Assembly (NCBI GenBank): GCA_900893395.1
Contig: CAAHFI011679630.1
Coordinates: 1 to 26,200, forward strand
Length of the DNA stretch: 26,200 bases
Direction: 5' to 3'
Origin: Euglena gracilis
Taxonomy: Eukaryota > Euglenozoa > Euglenophyceae > Euglenales > Euglenaceae
The position numbers and the translations under genes were made by a program. The notes under the pieces are model-generated. The model did no database searches and had not been told where the DNA came from. It was given only the letters and a program-made list of their open reading frames with translations. Below, in pieces: positions 8,409-16,987 of the stretch (its first letter is position 1; each line of letters opens with the position of its first letter).

Positions 8409-9460
8409 ATGAACAAAGCACAGGCATCAAACAAACAAAGTGAAAAAAAAAATGATTTTGGTGTCTGGTGCTCCGGTGATCGTCGGACCTGCTACCACGA
8501 AGCCGTATTTTATGGTCTGCATACAATTGCCAGCCTTTTGGATCAACCCGTGGTGTGTTGGCCTTCCTCTTTCTTATTTTTTTTTGTTTTTTTTTACTCT
8601 TTTTTTTTCTTGCTTCTAGTTTCAGGTCCGCCATCTGAGCGTTGTGGATGTATCGAATCCACTTTCGTGGCAATTACCGTGTACACTCAACGACTATGAC
8701 GAATATATATTTCTCAGATGCCGCCAAACAGTTTGGTATTTTGAAGCTCTTCGGCGATGGAAACCACTGCATTGTTCATTTACTGTGCTTCTTCTGCCCT
8801 TTCTCAGTTTGAATATCAAATTTGATTTCCATCATACCCAGAATGATTGCATTCATCGACTGTCGTTCGATTTTGAGTGCGACCGATATATGATTGGAAT
8901 TCACGGCAACGATGAAATCAAATCGGATGCATTCCTATTCGTCAGACAGGAATGAAGTCCGGGTCTGTTTTTCTATGTGGTATTCACCAAGTAAACCGAA
9001 TCACGTATTCTGGAAGACCACAGGCTTTGTAAATGACAGCAGTGAGATGCACCATCAATTCATTGTTCCAGCAGCATGTGGGTAAGTTTTTTTTTAATTT
9101 TTTTCCTTTCGTTGCTTTTTTTTAACTTTTCAGGTTGTACGAACCTGTCATCACCGTAGACTTGGAACGTAAGCGGTCGGAATTTATTTTCCAAACTGTA
9201 ACCGTAAAAAAAAATAAATGCCGTAAACAAATAAAAATTTTGATGGGAGATTCCATCGGATGGAGTATTTGCGACGATGCCGATGTCACGTCTATATTTT
9301 TACAAATACAATCCTTTTTTTTAATTAAACGGGAAAAGAAAAAGGGATTGTGTGCGATGCTATTGTTGTCGTGAAGACCTACTTTGACGATGGCAACAAT
9401 CGCGCCAAAGAGCGAGAAGCCAGTGAAGTTTTTCGCGTCAAGAACGAGATTTCTGTATAA
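8409..9460 (+). CDS. Spliced gene of unknown function
   Basis: Exon 1 (8409-8552) starts MNKAQASNKQSEKKNDFGV and ends LLDQPV. Intron 8553-8619 (GTGTGT to CTTCTAG, 67 nt, phase 0) leads to FQVRHLSVVDVSNPLSWQL, followed by DFECDRYMIGIHGNDEIKSD. After a frame change near 8950, VRVCFSMWYSPSKPNHVFW continues to 9081. Intron 9082-9133 (GTAAGT to TTTTCAG, 52 nt) joins exactly in frame to LYEPVITVDLERKRSEFIF. A T8 run (9315-9322) separates this from the terminal stretch GIVCDAIVVVKTYFDDG and AKEREASEVFRVKNEISV, ending TAA 9460. The second intron is strongly supported. The whole model needs two unexplained frame changes, so exon limits in the middle are uncertain. No domain recognised. Confidence 0.5.
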
Positions 9461-9714
9461 TATTATATCGTTGCCCGACAAAAAAAAGGGGGGGGTGAAG
9501 TCAAGCAGTCAAACAATCAAACTAACATCTGACCTTATCTCTTTTTTTCCCCCCTTTTCTCGATACATATGCTTTTATTAATGTTTGTCAGCAACGAAAC
9601 ACATCCGAAGGATCTAACCGTATCCAAATTCTGTAATGCATCGCTGTTTACACGCGTTTCGGCCGTTCCGTATATTTTTTTGTACAGAAAGCAGCCGTAC
9701 GATAAAATGTTGGT

Positions 9715-10728
9715 TCAGATCCCTCCGAAAACAATTATGTCATCACCTTCATCAGCGTCATCAAAAAAGAGAGAGAATTGTTCAATGTCACGACCCGTGG
9801 ACTTGAATCGTTCCACTGTGAATTCTAAAAGTCTTTCGATTTTTTGAGGGGTGTCTACGAGGAATGAACGCGGAAACAATCGCACGAAGACACCTTTTGT
9901 GTCACCGTAGGGTAGCGGCCATTCTCCGTTCCACGGTTGATCTCGGTCGTCAACGGTAATAATCACCGTAAGCAGGATGTGTGCTTCGGGTAAAAAAGTC
10001 CAAAGACGGTGCACGTCGGCGTCGCGGTGCGTTGTACAGTGAAAGGGGGTTTCGTGGAACCACTGTGGCGCCACTGCTTCACTTTCGCGTCTCTGACGTG
10101 AGAAAAAACGGAGAAGGCCGGTTGCTAGCGTACGCTGGGGGGACGACTCTATAATGGATAACACGGCATTCGGGTCGGTGACGCGCGTTCGGACCGAGGG
10201 GCGACGAATGCCCATCACAAGTGAACACCAGAAGTTAGGCCACAGGGCATGAAGGTCGGCCACCGGACCCATAATGTCGAAGAATGCGCGTTGCAGGAGT
10301 CGCAGTGCCCGGGTCGTGGGTCGGTCTCCAAATGCTTTGATTGCCGCAGCGTGGAGTTCGCAGTCGTCGATTGCGATCCATCGCTTCCAAACCTTCCAGT
10401 CTTTTTCGTTGCCGTCCGTTCCGGGATCGCCATCACGGAACAGAAGGCACTCGTGAAGATCGTGAAGCGCCTTCCAGTGGGTCCTAGCAGACTTACGACC
10501 GGTAATGACGGTGCGAATCGGCTGCGTTGTCTCGCGTATCGGACATTTTGGTCGCTTTGTCTCGCGTGTCAAAGATTTTGTTCGTTTTGTCTCGGGTATC
10601 ACACATTTTGTTCGCTTTGTCTCGCGTGTCAAAGGTTTTGTTTGTTTTGTCTCGGGTATCACACATTTTGGTTGCTTTTGGTTGATCCTTTTCGGTCGGC
10701 GGTGTTTGGAATCTGTGTAATAATGCAT
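9715..10728 (-). CDS. Unknown protein with 10-residue Lys/Thr repeats
   Basis: The frame is open back to 10986, but the ATG at 10728 (MHYYTDSKHRRPKRI) fits best: it leaves a 78-bp AT-rich gap to the divergent SET gene and avoids overlap. The product is 337 aa. Near the N-terminus are five tandem units of 10 aa (such as KRTKCVIPET and KRTKSLTRET). The rest is a compact-looking domain: WKALHDLHECLLFRDGDPG, DCELHAAAIKAFGDRPTTRAL, LWPNFWCSLVMGIRRPSVRT, then HILLTVIITVDDRDQPWNGE and LLEFTVERFKSTGRDIEQFS, with an acidic end (DDADEGDD). I do not recognise the fold. The basic repeats may bind nucleic acid or target the nucleus; that is inference. Confidence 0.6.
   Translation of the reverse strand: MHYYTDSKHRRPKRINQKQPKCVIPETKQTKPLTRETKRTKCVIPETKRTKSLTRETKRPKCPIRETTQPIRTVITGRKSARTHWKALHDLHECLLFRDGDPGTDGNEKDWKVWKRWIAIDDCELHAAAIKAFGDRPTTRALRLLQRAFFDIMGPVADLHALWPNFWCSLVMGIRRPSVRTRVTDPNAVLSIIESSPQRTLATGLLRFFSRQRRESEAVAPQWFHETPFHCTTHRDADVHRLWTFLPEAHILLTVIITVDDRDQPWNGEWPLPYGDTKGVFVRLFPRSFLVDTPQKIERLLEFTVERFKSTGRDIEQFSLFFDDADEGDDIIVFGGI
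10528..10677. repeat. 30-bp coding tandem repeat, five units
   Basis: Five units of 30 bp alternate between two variants on the + strand (CGCTTTGTCTCGCGTGTCAAA-type and CGTTTTGTCTCGGGTATCACA-type). They encode the alternating Lys-x-Thr-Lys decapeptides of the minus-strand gene. The alternation suggests growth by duplication of a 60-bp pair. Confidence 0.8.
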
Positions 10729-10806
10729 CTCAAAGGGAATTTTTTTTTTTGGTTTTTGTTCACTATACAGAAAAAAACGCATATATCGTCGTCCGTCGGA
10801 AGAAAA

Positions 10807-11232
10807 ATGGACTACGATCCCTCGGAATGGGATCGAATGGGACGCGTCAACTGTTCCAAGGTTTTCGTCGACGTCAGCGAACACAGTCTCGGTGTATTCG
10901 CCCACGGTACAATCCGAAAGGGAGAGATTGTGGAAACGGGGCTCGTGATGCGACTGAAGAACGTGGATGGGAACGAGAACCCCCACTTACTTACGTGGAG
11001 TGACGATCGCAGCGTATGGGGCATGTCCAGCGGCTGTATTCCGTTCTACAATCACTCCTCCTGTCCCAACGTCAAAAAGGTCGGAGACCTCGCCAACGAT
11101 AAAATTATTATCGTAGCACTCCGTGATATCGAAAAAGGAGAGGAACTCCGCAACACGTATTATTCTGCAAAATGGCGAACCTGCTTCGTCGATGAACTTA
11201 GTCCGCGGCGCGACGATGGAGTCGTTAACTAA
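10807..11232 (+). CDS. Small SET-domain protein, likely lysine methyltransferase
   Basis: This intact 141-aa frame starts at ATG 10807 (MDYDPSEWDRMGRVNC). SET hallmarks appear in order: HSLGVFAHGTIRKGEIVETG (the GxG-type SAM-binding start), a variable middle, GCIPFYNHSSCPNVKK (the NHSxxPN motif) and ALRDIEKGEELRNTYY (the GEEL...Y motif near the active site). There is no pre-SET and no Cys-rich post-SET, so it is a minimal SET protein. That size resembles the small viral and protist SET proteins that methylate histone H3, such as vSET of chloroviruses. Substrate is not shown by the sequence. It is transcribed divergently from the repeat-containing gene across about 78 bp and is followed by the DUF3592-like gene 68 bp downstream. 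Confidence 0.85.
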   Translation: MDYDPSEWDRMGRVNCSKVFVDVSEHSLGVFAHGTIRKGEIVETGLVMRLKNVDGNENPHLLTWSDDRSVWGMSSGCIPFYNHSSCPNVKKVGDLANDKIIIVALRDIEKGEELRNTYYSAKWRTCFVDELSPRRDDGVVN

Positions 11233-11300
11233 CAACAAACACAACAAAGGAAATTTTATCTTTCTTTTTTTTCTGAAAGGATTAAAAAAAAATTGTTGCG

Positions 11301-12128
11301 ATGGAGACCACCTACGATGGTTTGGCAGCGATCGGAAAGGCCAAGGCTTCGGCCTCTTTGATTTGGACCCATCTGATATGTGTCCCCATTGCAGGTGTGG
11401 GGCTGTATCTATTTTTTCGAAAGCAAGTTTTTTCGGCCCAGGTCACCGGAGTCGTATCCACGGAGCCGCGTTGCGGCACGACACCCGACGACGACACAAA
11501 ATGTTTTATTGATATTGCGTTCCGTCTGCCGGGCGACGCAGCCGACCGAACCATCCAACGAATGGTAACGCGCACCACCGTCACCGAAACGACATCGGAT
11601 GGAACGGTCGTAATTCACGTAATGCCTTTGGATTATGTCAACGGACAGAGCGTTACTCTTTATTATGACCCCGCTCAACCCATGGAGACGGCAAGTCTCT
11701 ACAATAACGATGACGACTGGGCTCCGGTCGGGATTTTTTTAGTGGTCGTGGCATCCATCTTCCTGATCATATCATGGATCAAGTACGCCCTGACCCGCGA
11801 ATTTACGGCACTGGCGGCATTGGACGGGGCTTCGGAGGTAGGTCACACACGCCACCACCACGACCATGTTTCGGTATCATCGCCATCGTCGTCGTCGACC
11901 CATGTGGTCCACGTTCACCATCGGCATCCGACAAATAAAGTTGTCCACGTAAATCACGCTCCCTCCGCTCCGACAAAAACCATTCACATCAATCACTCCG
12001 TAAAACCCCATCGCGTCATCCGAATAAACCACCCCTCTCTGCCATCATCGGTATTCCACCGAAACCAACACAAAGCGCCTTCCATCGCCAAAGTTGTGCG
12101 CAAGGTTTATCATAACCGACACAAATAA
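11301..12128 (+). CDS. DUF3592-like two-helix membrane protein with His-rich tail
   Basis: This intact frame of 275 aa starts at ATG 11301. Helix 1 (about residues 20-41, LIWTHLICVPIAGVGLYLF) and helix 2 (about 147-168, VGIFLVVVASIFLIISWI) flank a roughly 100-residue domain. That domain has a Cys-containing strand pair, a TTVTETTSDGTVV stretch and VNGQSVTLYYDPAQPMETA. The last is the pattern typical of DUF3592 proteins (short gap, then YYdPxxP before helix 2). The middle part would lie outside or in a lumen. The C-terminal 90 residues are Ser/His-rich, with repeated His-x-Asn-His motifs (VVHVNHAPSAP, TIHINHSVKP, VIRINHPSLP) and a basic end. The repeats could bind metal, but that is inference. 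The family's function is unknown. Confidence 0.75.
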   Translation: METTYDGLAAIGKAKASASLIWTHLICVPIAGVGLYLFFRKQVFSAQVTGVVSTEPRCGTTPDDDTKCFIDIAFRLPGDAADRTIQRMVTRTTVTETTSDGTVVIHVMPLDYVNGQSVTLYYDPAQPMETASLYNNDDDWAPVGIFLVVVASIFLIISWIKYALTREFTALAALDGASEVGHTRHHHDHVSVSSPSSSSTHVVHVHHRHPTNKVVHVNHAPSAPTKTIHINHSVKPHRVIRINHPSLPSSVFHRNQHKAPSIAKVVRKVYHNRHK

Positions 12129-12151
12129 TAATACATTTTTTTTATTTTTTT

Positions 12152-12219
12152 TTGTAACTGCTTACTAAAAAGTGGACATCAGGTAACGTTGGACTCGGAG
12201 ATGCGTACGTCGTCGACTG
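12152..12219. repeat. 68-bp repeat, copy 1
   Basis: It aligns without gaps to 16843-16910 with about six mismatches. Several mismatches are silent or conservative in the frame GHQVTLDSEMRT. Here it opens a longer coding stretch. Confidence 0.85.
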
Positions 12220-12428
12220 TAGAGATGTATCCTAAACGTAATACGTGGCTTCGACCCGTCAACGGTTGGGTTACAACGGCAGGTACAACTCGATCGTGTT
12301 TTTTTACGGTGACGTACCCGACGATGGGATGGCAATTTGGATTCACACCGACATTGTACGAACAAAATATAATCGAGATTTTATTTAAAGCGCCGATGTG
12401 GAAGTCCTCGGTGTTAACAACGGCGTGA
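12152..12428 (+). CDS. Exon or small gene of unknown function
   Basis: The frame reads CLLKSGHQVTLDSEMRTSST, then WLRPVNGWVTTAGTTRSCFF, TVTYPTMGWQFGFTP and IIEILFKAPMWKSSVLTTA before TGA. It starts after a T tract, with no good ATG before M at 12189-12201 in other readings, so it may be a 3' exon or a small protein starting at the MRTSST methionine. The first 68 bases recur at 16843-16910 with the frame preserved. The strand pattern (aromatic, GW, TVT) suggests a beta-rich domain. No family recognised. Confidence 0.45.
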
Positions 12429-12576
12429 TTTAGAGAAAGGGATTAAACAGCTCTTTGTATTATCCCACGGTATTGGGTTACACGCTGCCTTTCTATGGGA
12501 AAAAAAACCATCAAAACGAGTCTTCTGGTGAATTCCATGTTCACGTCTCGTGGTATTTTTTTCCTTCTTCTTTTTA

Positions 12577-13363
12577 GGATCTGTTGGTTGCATGTCAAAT
12601 ATGACTAACAACACTGTTTGTTTAGCTATTCGGAGTTTGCAAGACGGCATCGTCGAAGTTCATGCCCGATTAAGAGAATCGTTTTTGAAATAGTCAGATT
12701 TTGGTCGAAAACAGGGCTTCGTCAATTTGTTAAAAAAAATCAGACCAGAATCTGCATTTGGAAAATTACAAGTGATGAAATCGAATCTCTGAATGCGTTG
12801 CAACACAACACTGTGAGTTTTGATGTCGGTGGGTGTATCTATCATACCACGGCTTCAGACAGGAGACTTTAAATACAATTAAAAGAAAGAAAGAAAGAAG
12901 ACATCTATTATCAAATGTATTTACCTGTCAATATGTGTCTGTGTATTGATTTTATCGATGTTTTTATTTACGTTTAATGTTTCCTGGCTATCAACCCTTC
13001 GGAAATGTCCTGAAAGCATGCTATCAGTAATGATCAGTGGTTTATTTTCATCGGAAGGGGATGCCAACGGTGATATATTTATCGACCGTGACGGAGAACG
13101 GTTTGCTGATGTCCTGATCGTGTAATCGCTCAGTGTGTTTTTTTTTCTCTTTGAAGTAGAATGCATATTCCAAACATCGCAGTTTGCAAATCATCGAATG
13201 CACGACCGTGGCCTATTTACGCAGTGCTCATCCTTCTACTTTGGTGGTTGACCATACGAAGAGAAGTTCACTGAATCGTGAATTTGACTTTTTTGGTTTG
13301 CCTTTTGACACTTCTGAAGGATGGGCTCCCGATCAGCGTGGATTTCATTCAAAATACCAGTAG
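12577..13363 (+). pseudogene. Second KCTD-type BTB gene, fragmented
   Basis: After an acceptor TTCTTTTTAG at 12577, one frame reads MTNNTVCLAIRSLQDGIVEV and HARLRESFLK, then a TAG, with helical sequence continuing (FVNLLKKIRPESAFGKLQVM). BTB pieces follow: NTVSFDVGGCIYHTTASD (12811-12864); LSTLRKCPESMLSVMISGLF with DIFIDRDGERFADVLI (12988-13124); then AYLRSAHPSTLVVD and LNREFDFFGLP (13211-13363, TAG at 13361). Together they cover strand 1, the helix after it, the DRDG motif and the YLRSxH and REFDFFGLP ends of a KCTD-type T1 domain. Pieces are separated by about 120 bp and 90 bp of AT-rich DNA holding a (GAAA)n run and T9. I found no clean GT donors for both gaps, so either introns with weak sites or insertions and decay. 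A further coding-like stretch follows at 13385-13500. Confidence 0.6.
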
Positions 13364-13805
13364 AAATACTAAAACTTTCCCCCATCCGTATAATTGTGTG
13401 ACATGCGATTTTAACAAAATATTCACAATCGAAATCCACTCTTACCCCGATGGTTACGGTGTGAGATGGAACCACGTGGTTGTTTTACCATTCATTTTTT
13501 TTAAGTTATAAACCATAATATAACCATGTGGGTGTGTATTTGATATGTTTTGTGGTGTTCAGATGGACAATCTACTTACATTGAAGATGCACATCGGAAG
13601 TACTGCGAACGACAGACGTCTTGGATATGGGGTGGCTCTAAGTTCCGTCGCGGTGAACAGACATTTTTTTTGCATGGCGCATGAATAAATGAATGTCTGA
13701 TACCACGAAGTAATTTTCAGTTAGCCTTTCGGGTGATCGGAACTTACAGTTATGAACAATGTCTAATGCATCCCTCGTAAATTTTGTCCTTGGATTGAAG
13801 CCATA

Positions 13806-13924
13806 CTGTAACTTTCCTATTTATTGGAATATAAATCAATGTGAAATGTGATATTTTCTGGATAAATCTTCCGTTTTTCATATTATCTCGACAACCATGT
13901 TCTCAATAATTAGGAAAGTCACAG
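13806..13924. mobile_element. 119-bp MITE with terminal inverted repeats
   Basis: It begins CTGTAACTTTCCTA and ends TAGGAAAGTCACAG, 14-bp terminal inverted repeats with one mismatch. It carries the internal stretch TTCCGTTTTTCATATTATCT and no coding. A second copy of exactly 119 bp lies inverted at 19851-19969. It is too small to encode a transposase and looks like a non-autonomous DNA transposon. Target duplications are not obvious. Confidence 0.8.
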
Positions 13925-14108
13925 AATTATTTATTATTATCCAACAGATGGAAGTTATACACACGTAGAATGCATATAGTATATATATAAAAAAGAAAAT
14001 ATCCGATATTTTCATCCGTAATTTAACATTGCCATAGATCGTATTTTGAAATTTGGTTTACTACGGGAGGACCAGAGTACCCATGATGTGTTCGGTGAAC
14101 CTCCTAAC

Positions 14109-14150
14109 TTGGGTTTTTTTTATTTTTTTTTGACACCAAAAAAAACCCAA
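14109..14150. terminator. Hairpin with G/C-capped T/A stem
   Basis: TTGGGTTTTTTT (14109-14120) pairs with AAAAAAACCCAA (14139-14150). No gene abuts it closely, so its role as a 3'-end signal is a guess. Confidence 0.4.
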
Positions 14151-15092
14151 AACCTGTTTCGGTGATCAGTCAGAAAAAAGACGATTCACCCTTTTCTCTT
14201 TCGATGTCCATTAACAATACAGCAATTCCCTTTCTTATGTATTTTCTAATGCATCAGTTTTTTGTCAGTGATAATATGTTCATATATCACCTAAAATATT
14301 AATATTTTTCATTTATTTTTTATTTTGATAGTATGTTAACGATATATTTTTGGTGTTTTCAAACTTTCTCTGTGGTTTGCTGTTATCATCGTTTATGTTT
14401 TTCGGATGTTAAATGGAAATATTGTTTCCCCCGCCCTCTTCCCGGTACATATGTTTTATGGAACGTCAACTTTGAAACTGGTTTCTGTGTTCTTACTGTC
14501 AACAAAGAGGTTGTATCTGAGGTTATGAAAGACACTTTTTTTATATATCAGCTTTCTTTTGTTTTTTGGAATTATCTCTTAGTAGACAGCAAAATATATC
14601 TTTTTTTCTTATTTTTTTTATAATTTAGAATTATTTTGTGGGATTTGTTGTTTGACTGAAATACAAAAGTGTTTTGTGTTAGTCCACGAACCTTCCAATG
14701 TCGGATTTTTTCCGGTTGTTCTTTACACTGGAATCACATCTCCATTTCCATCCTTTGATAAAACGGATTAGAATTTCTATATTCAACTCACCACATAAAA
14801 AAAAAGAACAGAAAACACACAAACTATGAAAAGGATACGTTTGTGTAATGGAAAAGGAGATGTGTAAGAAGAGAACAGTCGGATATTTACTTGCAGTGTA
14901 ACAATCGTCTTTTTTGAATTTTTTATTAACAGAAATTATTTTTTTTTGAGGGAAGGTATTTCCCGCTTTATTGGTAAGGATTATACAATGCAAGTATGTA
15001 TCCTGAACCGCAGCATTTCGTATTTTACCCGAATTTTGTCACTGACTATCGATGTAGACATCGTAACCTGACCTTCCTTTTGTCGCTTATTT

Positions 15093-15119
15093 CCTGCTGC
15101 TTTCACGGTGGACATTTGG
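15093..15119. repeat. 27-bp repeat, copy 1
   Basis: An exact match of 27 bp (begins CCTGCTGCTTTCACGG, ends ACATTTGG) to 15727-15753. The two copies lie on either side of the zinc-ribbon gene. Confidence 0.85.
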
Positions 15120-15256
15120 ATGTATAGATAAATTGTTGTCGGAGTTTTTCCTTTTATTGTTGTTGTCACTCCTCTTTGAGTGCTTTGGTCCTATAATATA
15201 TCAGTAATAATATATCAGTGATTAAATTGCCAGAAACAAAAAAAAGAAACGGGATT

Positions 15257-15649
15257 TTAAACACAGTGCATCCCGGTATCACTTTCGCACGTTTTGGGGC
15301 CCCAATGGACGGTTGAACGGAAACAATCGTCAAAAAAGACGACAATGTCTTTGTTGCAATTGTGACACCGGTTGGTCACGTGTACGCGATAACCCGGTCC
15401 TCTGTTGTTCTTTTTCGCCCTCTTGCCGCATTGTTTGCACGCAAATACATCCGGATCTTCCTCCTTTCGTTCCGAGAATTTGGTCACAACATTACAATCT
15501 TCGCAGACAATCGTTGAAAACATTTCATCTTGGCACGCTGCACACATCCCGGATATGACATATTCCTTCCGCGATAGATCATTTTTGAATGCCCCGCTTT
15601 CAGACTTCTCGTTGCAATACACGCAACGATTCTCTTTGCGGAAAAACAT
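15257..15649 (-). CDS. Small zinc-ribbon protein
   Basis: This intact 130-aa frame starts at ATG 15649 (MFFRKENRCVYCNEKSESG). It holds five Cys-x-x-Cys pairs: CVYC (9-12), CAAC (about 36), CEDC (about 49), CKQC (about 70) and CHNC (about 94), with further Cys/His near the end (CESDTGMHC). That is enough ligands for two or three zinc ribbons. No catalytic motif is present. Such proteins usually bind nucleic acid or protein partners; which one is unknown. It stands alone between AT-rich spacers with a 27-bp repeat on both sides. Confidence 0.7.
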   Translation of the reverse strand: MFFRKENRCVYCNEKSESGAFKNDLSRKEYVISGMCAACQDEMFSTIVCEDCNVVTKFSERKEEDPDVFACKQCGKRAKKNNRGPGYRVHVTNRCHNCNKDIVVFFDDCFRSTVHWGPKTCESDTGMHCV

Positions 15650-15726
15650 TGTTTGGTTTTTTTATCGATTTCTTTATTTTCTGTGACGTGGATATTTCTT
15701 AGCTTCCTTCCTATAATAATGTAACG

Positions 15727-15753
15727 CCTGCTGCTTTCACGGTGGACATTTGG
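15727..15753. repeat. 27-bp repeat, copy 2
   Basis: Exact partner of 15093-15119, same orientation, upstream of the zinc-ribbon gene's start. Between here and the TnpB stop lies GGCCCCGAGGGGCC (15841-15854), a perfect inverted repeat. Confidence 0.85.
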
Positions 15754-15902
15754 CACTTCAGAGACCTCAGGGACATGCACAGTATTCTCCAACGACCCTT
15801 CCTCTGATCTCGTCCGAATCCAAACGCCCGTTCGTTCTTCGGCCCCGAGGGGCCTGGGAGGCCAGCAAACCACCCGTTTTTTTTTTTACATATTGTTGTT
15901 TT

Positions 15903-16831
15903 CTACGCCCGAAGGTGCTGCGTCATCACTCGCAGCGCGATGTTGCGCGCACCGTTGACGTCGCGGTCGATGCGCACGCCACAGGCGGGGTCCGCACACG
16001 TGAACACCTTGGCCGGTCCGACGTTGGGGTTGCGCGTCCCACACAGGCCGCACGTCTGCGTGGTGAACGCCTCGCCGGTTTCGATCACGACCGCGCCGGG
16101 CCGGAGGTAGGCGCTGGACATCAGTCGCAGTTGCGGAACAACCCGTGGCCCCAGTTCAGCGCGACCCGCGCCGAGCGGCTGTTGAACGGTCGCTTTGCAA
16201 TTACATTGCCGCGGGCGTCCCGCCGCTCCCGCCGACACATCGTGCGGATGTTCGCCGTCGACGCGATCACCACGTCCCAGTGTCGCCAGAGGAAACCGAT
16301 CGCCGCATAATGCATGTGGTGCTTGAAGTGGTGGAGGTGTCGTTGGGCGCGGTCGCAGTCCCGCCGCGCCTGTCGCTGCGTCTGGTGCGCGCGGCGCTGT
16401 ATCCGGCGCGACCATTCGTCGACGGACATCCGTCCGCTTCGCAGCTCGTTGCACCAGAAGCGCACCCTCCACCGGCGACCCAGGTGCATCACCGCCGCGG
16501 ATCGCAGGAACGCATCTCCTCCGGCATCATCATCGGAGTCAATCATCGCCGCGGGGGTTCGCACGACGCGACGATGCTCGTCGACGTCCATGTTGTCGTC
16601 CGACGGGTATATCGCCGCCGCCACGATATGGTTGTCGTCGTTCGCGGCGAGGACGATGCGCTCGGCCGCCGCCGCCGCCCACTCCTTCGCCGACCGGTGC
16701 CCGGCACGCGTCCACCAGCGTCGGCGGCGATCCGCCCGGGACTGTTTGCGATCGATCGTATGGCACCGTCGCTCGATCTCCTCGCCGGCGCTCCGATCAC
16801 ACCCACCGTCTGCCTGCACGTTTCGGGCCAC
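15903..16831 (-). pseudogene. TnpB/Fanzor-type RNA-guided nuclease relic
   Basis: Two overlapping minus-strand frames carry the pieces. The frame from 16831 to 16121 has HYAAIGFLWRHWDVVIAS and RSARVALNWGHGLFRN, matching the middle of the IS605/IS607 OrfB family. The frame ending at 15903 continues with LRLMSSAYLRPGAVVIETGE, then the zinc finger TTQTCGLCG...CADPACG and RIDRDVNGARNIALR. The last holds the RuvC-III Asp and is a signature of TnpB and eukaryotic/viral Fanzor proteins. The RuvC-I DPGxRT motif is not visible in the N-terminal part, which is Arg/Asp-rich. At least one frame change lies near 16130. This is a decayed copy of a plain DNA transposon gene, very GC-rich. A hairpin-forming stretch (15841-15854) lies 3' of the gene, where a guide RNA would be expected. 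Confidence 0.8.
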
Positions 16832-16842
16832 ACACTCCCAGG

Positions 16843-16910
16843 TTGTAACTGCTTACAAAAAGATGGACATCAGGTAACGTTAGACTCGGAGATGCGAACG
16901 CCGTCGACTG
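16843..16910. repeat. 68-bp repeat, copy 2
   Basis: It matches 12152-12219. It lies in the short gap between the divergent TnpB-like and TnpA-like relics. The same + strand frame (CLQKDGHQVTLDSEMRTPST) is kept but ends at a TGA by 16927. Confidence 0.8.
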
Positions 16911-16987
16911 CAGTGGCGTCTGCTTGACCGAGGCTTAAAGAAGGGGCCCGTGGGTAAAGAAAAAGAAAAAAAATTGATTGACACCGA

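Larger units (their letters stand above)
13504..15256. other. AT-rich gene-poor stretch
   Basis: No gene is supported. It holds a MITE (13806-13924), a long-stemmed hairpin (14109-14150) and one copy of a 27-bp repeat (15093-15119). A + frame at 14333-14623 has a few normal-looking residues (GTYVLWNVNFETGF) but starts and ends in Phe-rich translation of T runs. I do not call it. Confidence 0.5.

Noticed and set aside
8700-8815. GDGNHC-containing frame as an OTU protease start
   Set aside because: Only a six-residue likeness; no catalytic Cys context or later His motif in frame.
14333-14623. 96-aa + frame in AT-rich DNA
   Set aside because: Ends are Phe-rich from T runs; no acceptor, donor or family likeness.
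16145-16927. Long + frames opposite the TnpB relic
   Set aside because: Shadow of GC-rich minus-strand coding; Arg/Pro/Ala-rich without motifs, while the minus strand shows the zinc finger and RuvC-III motif.
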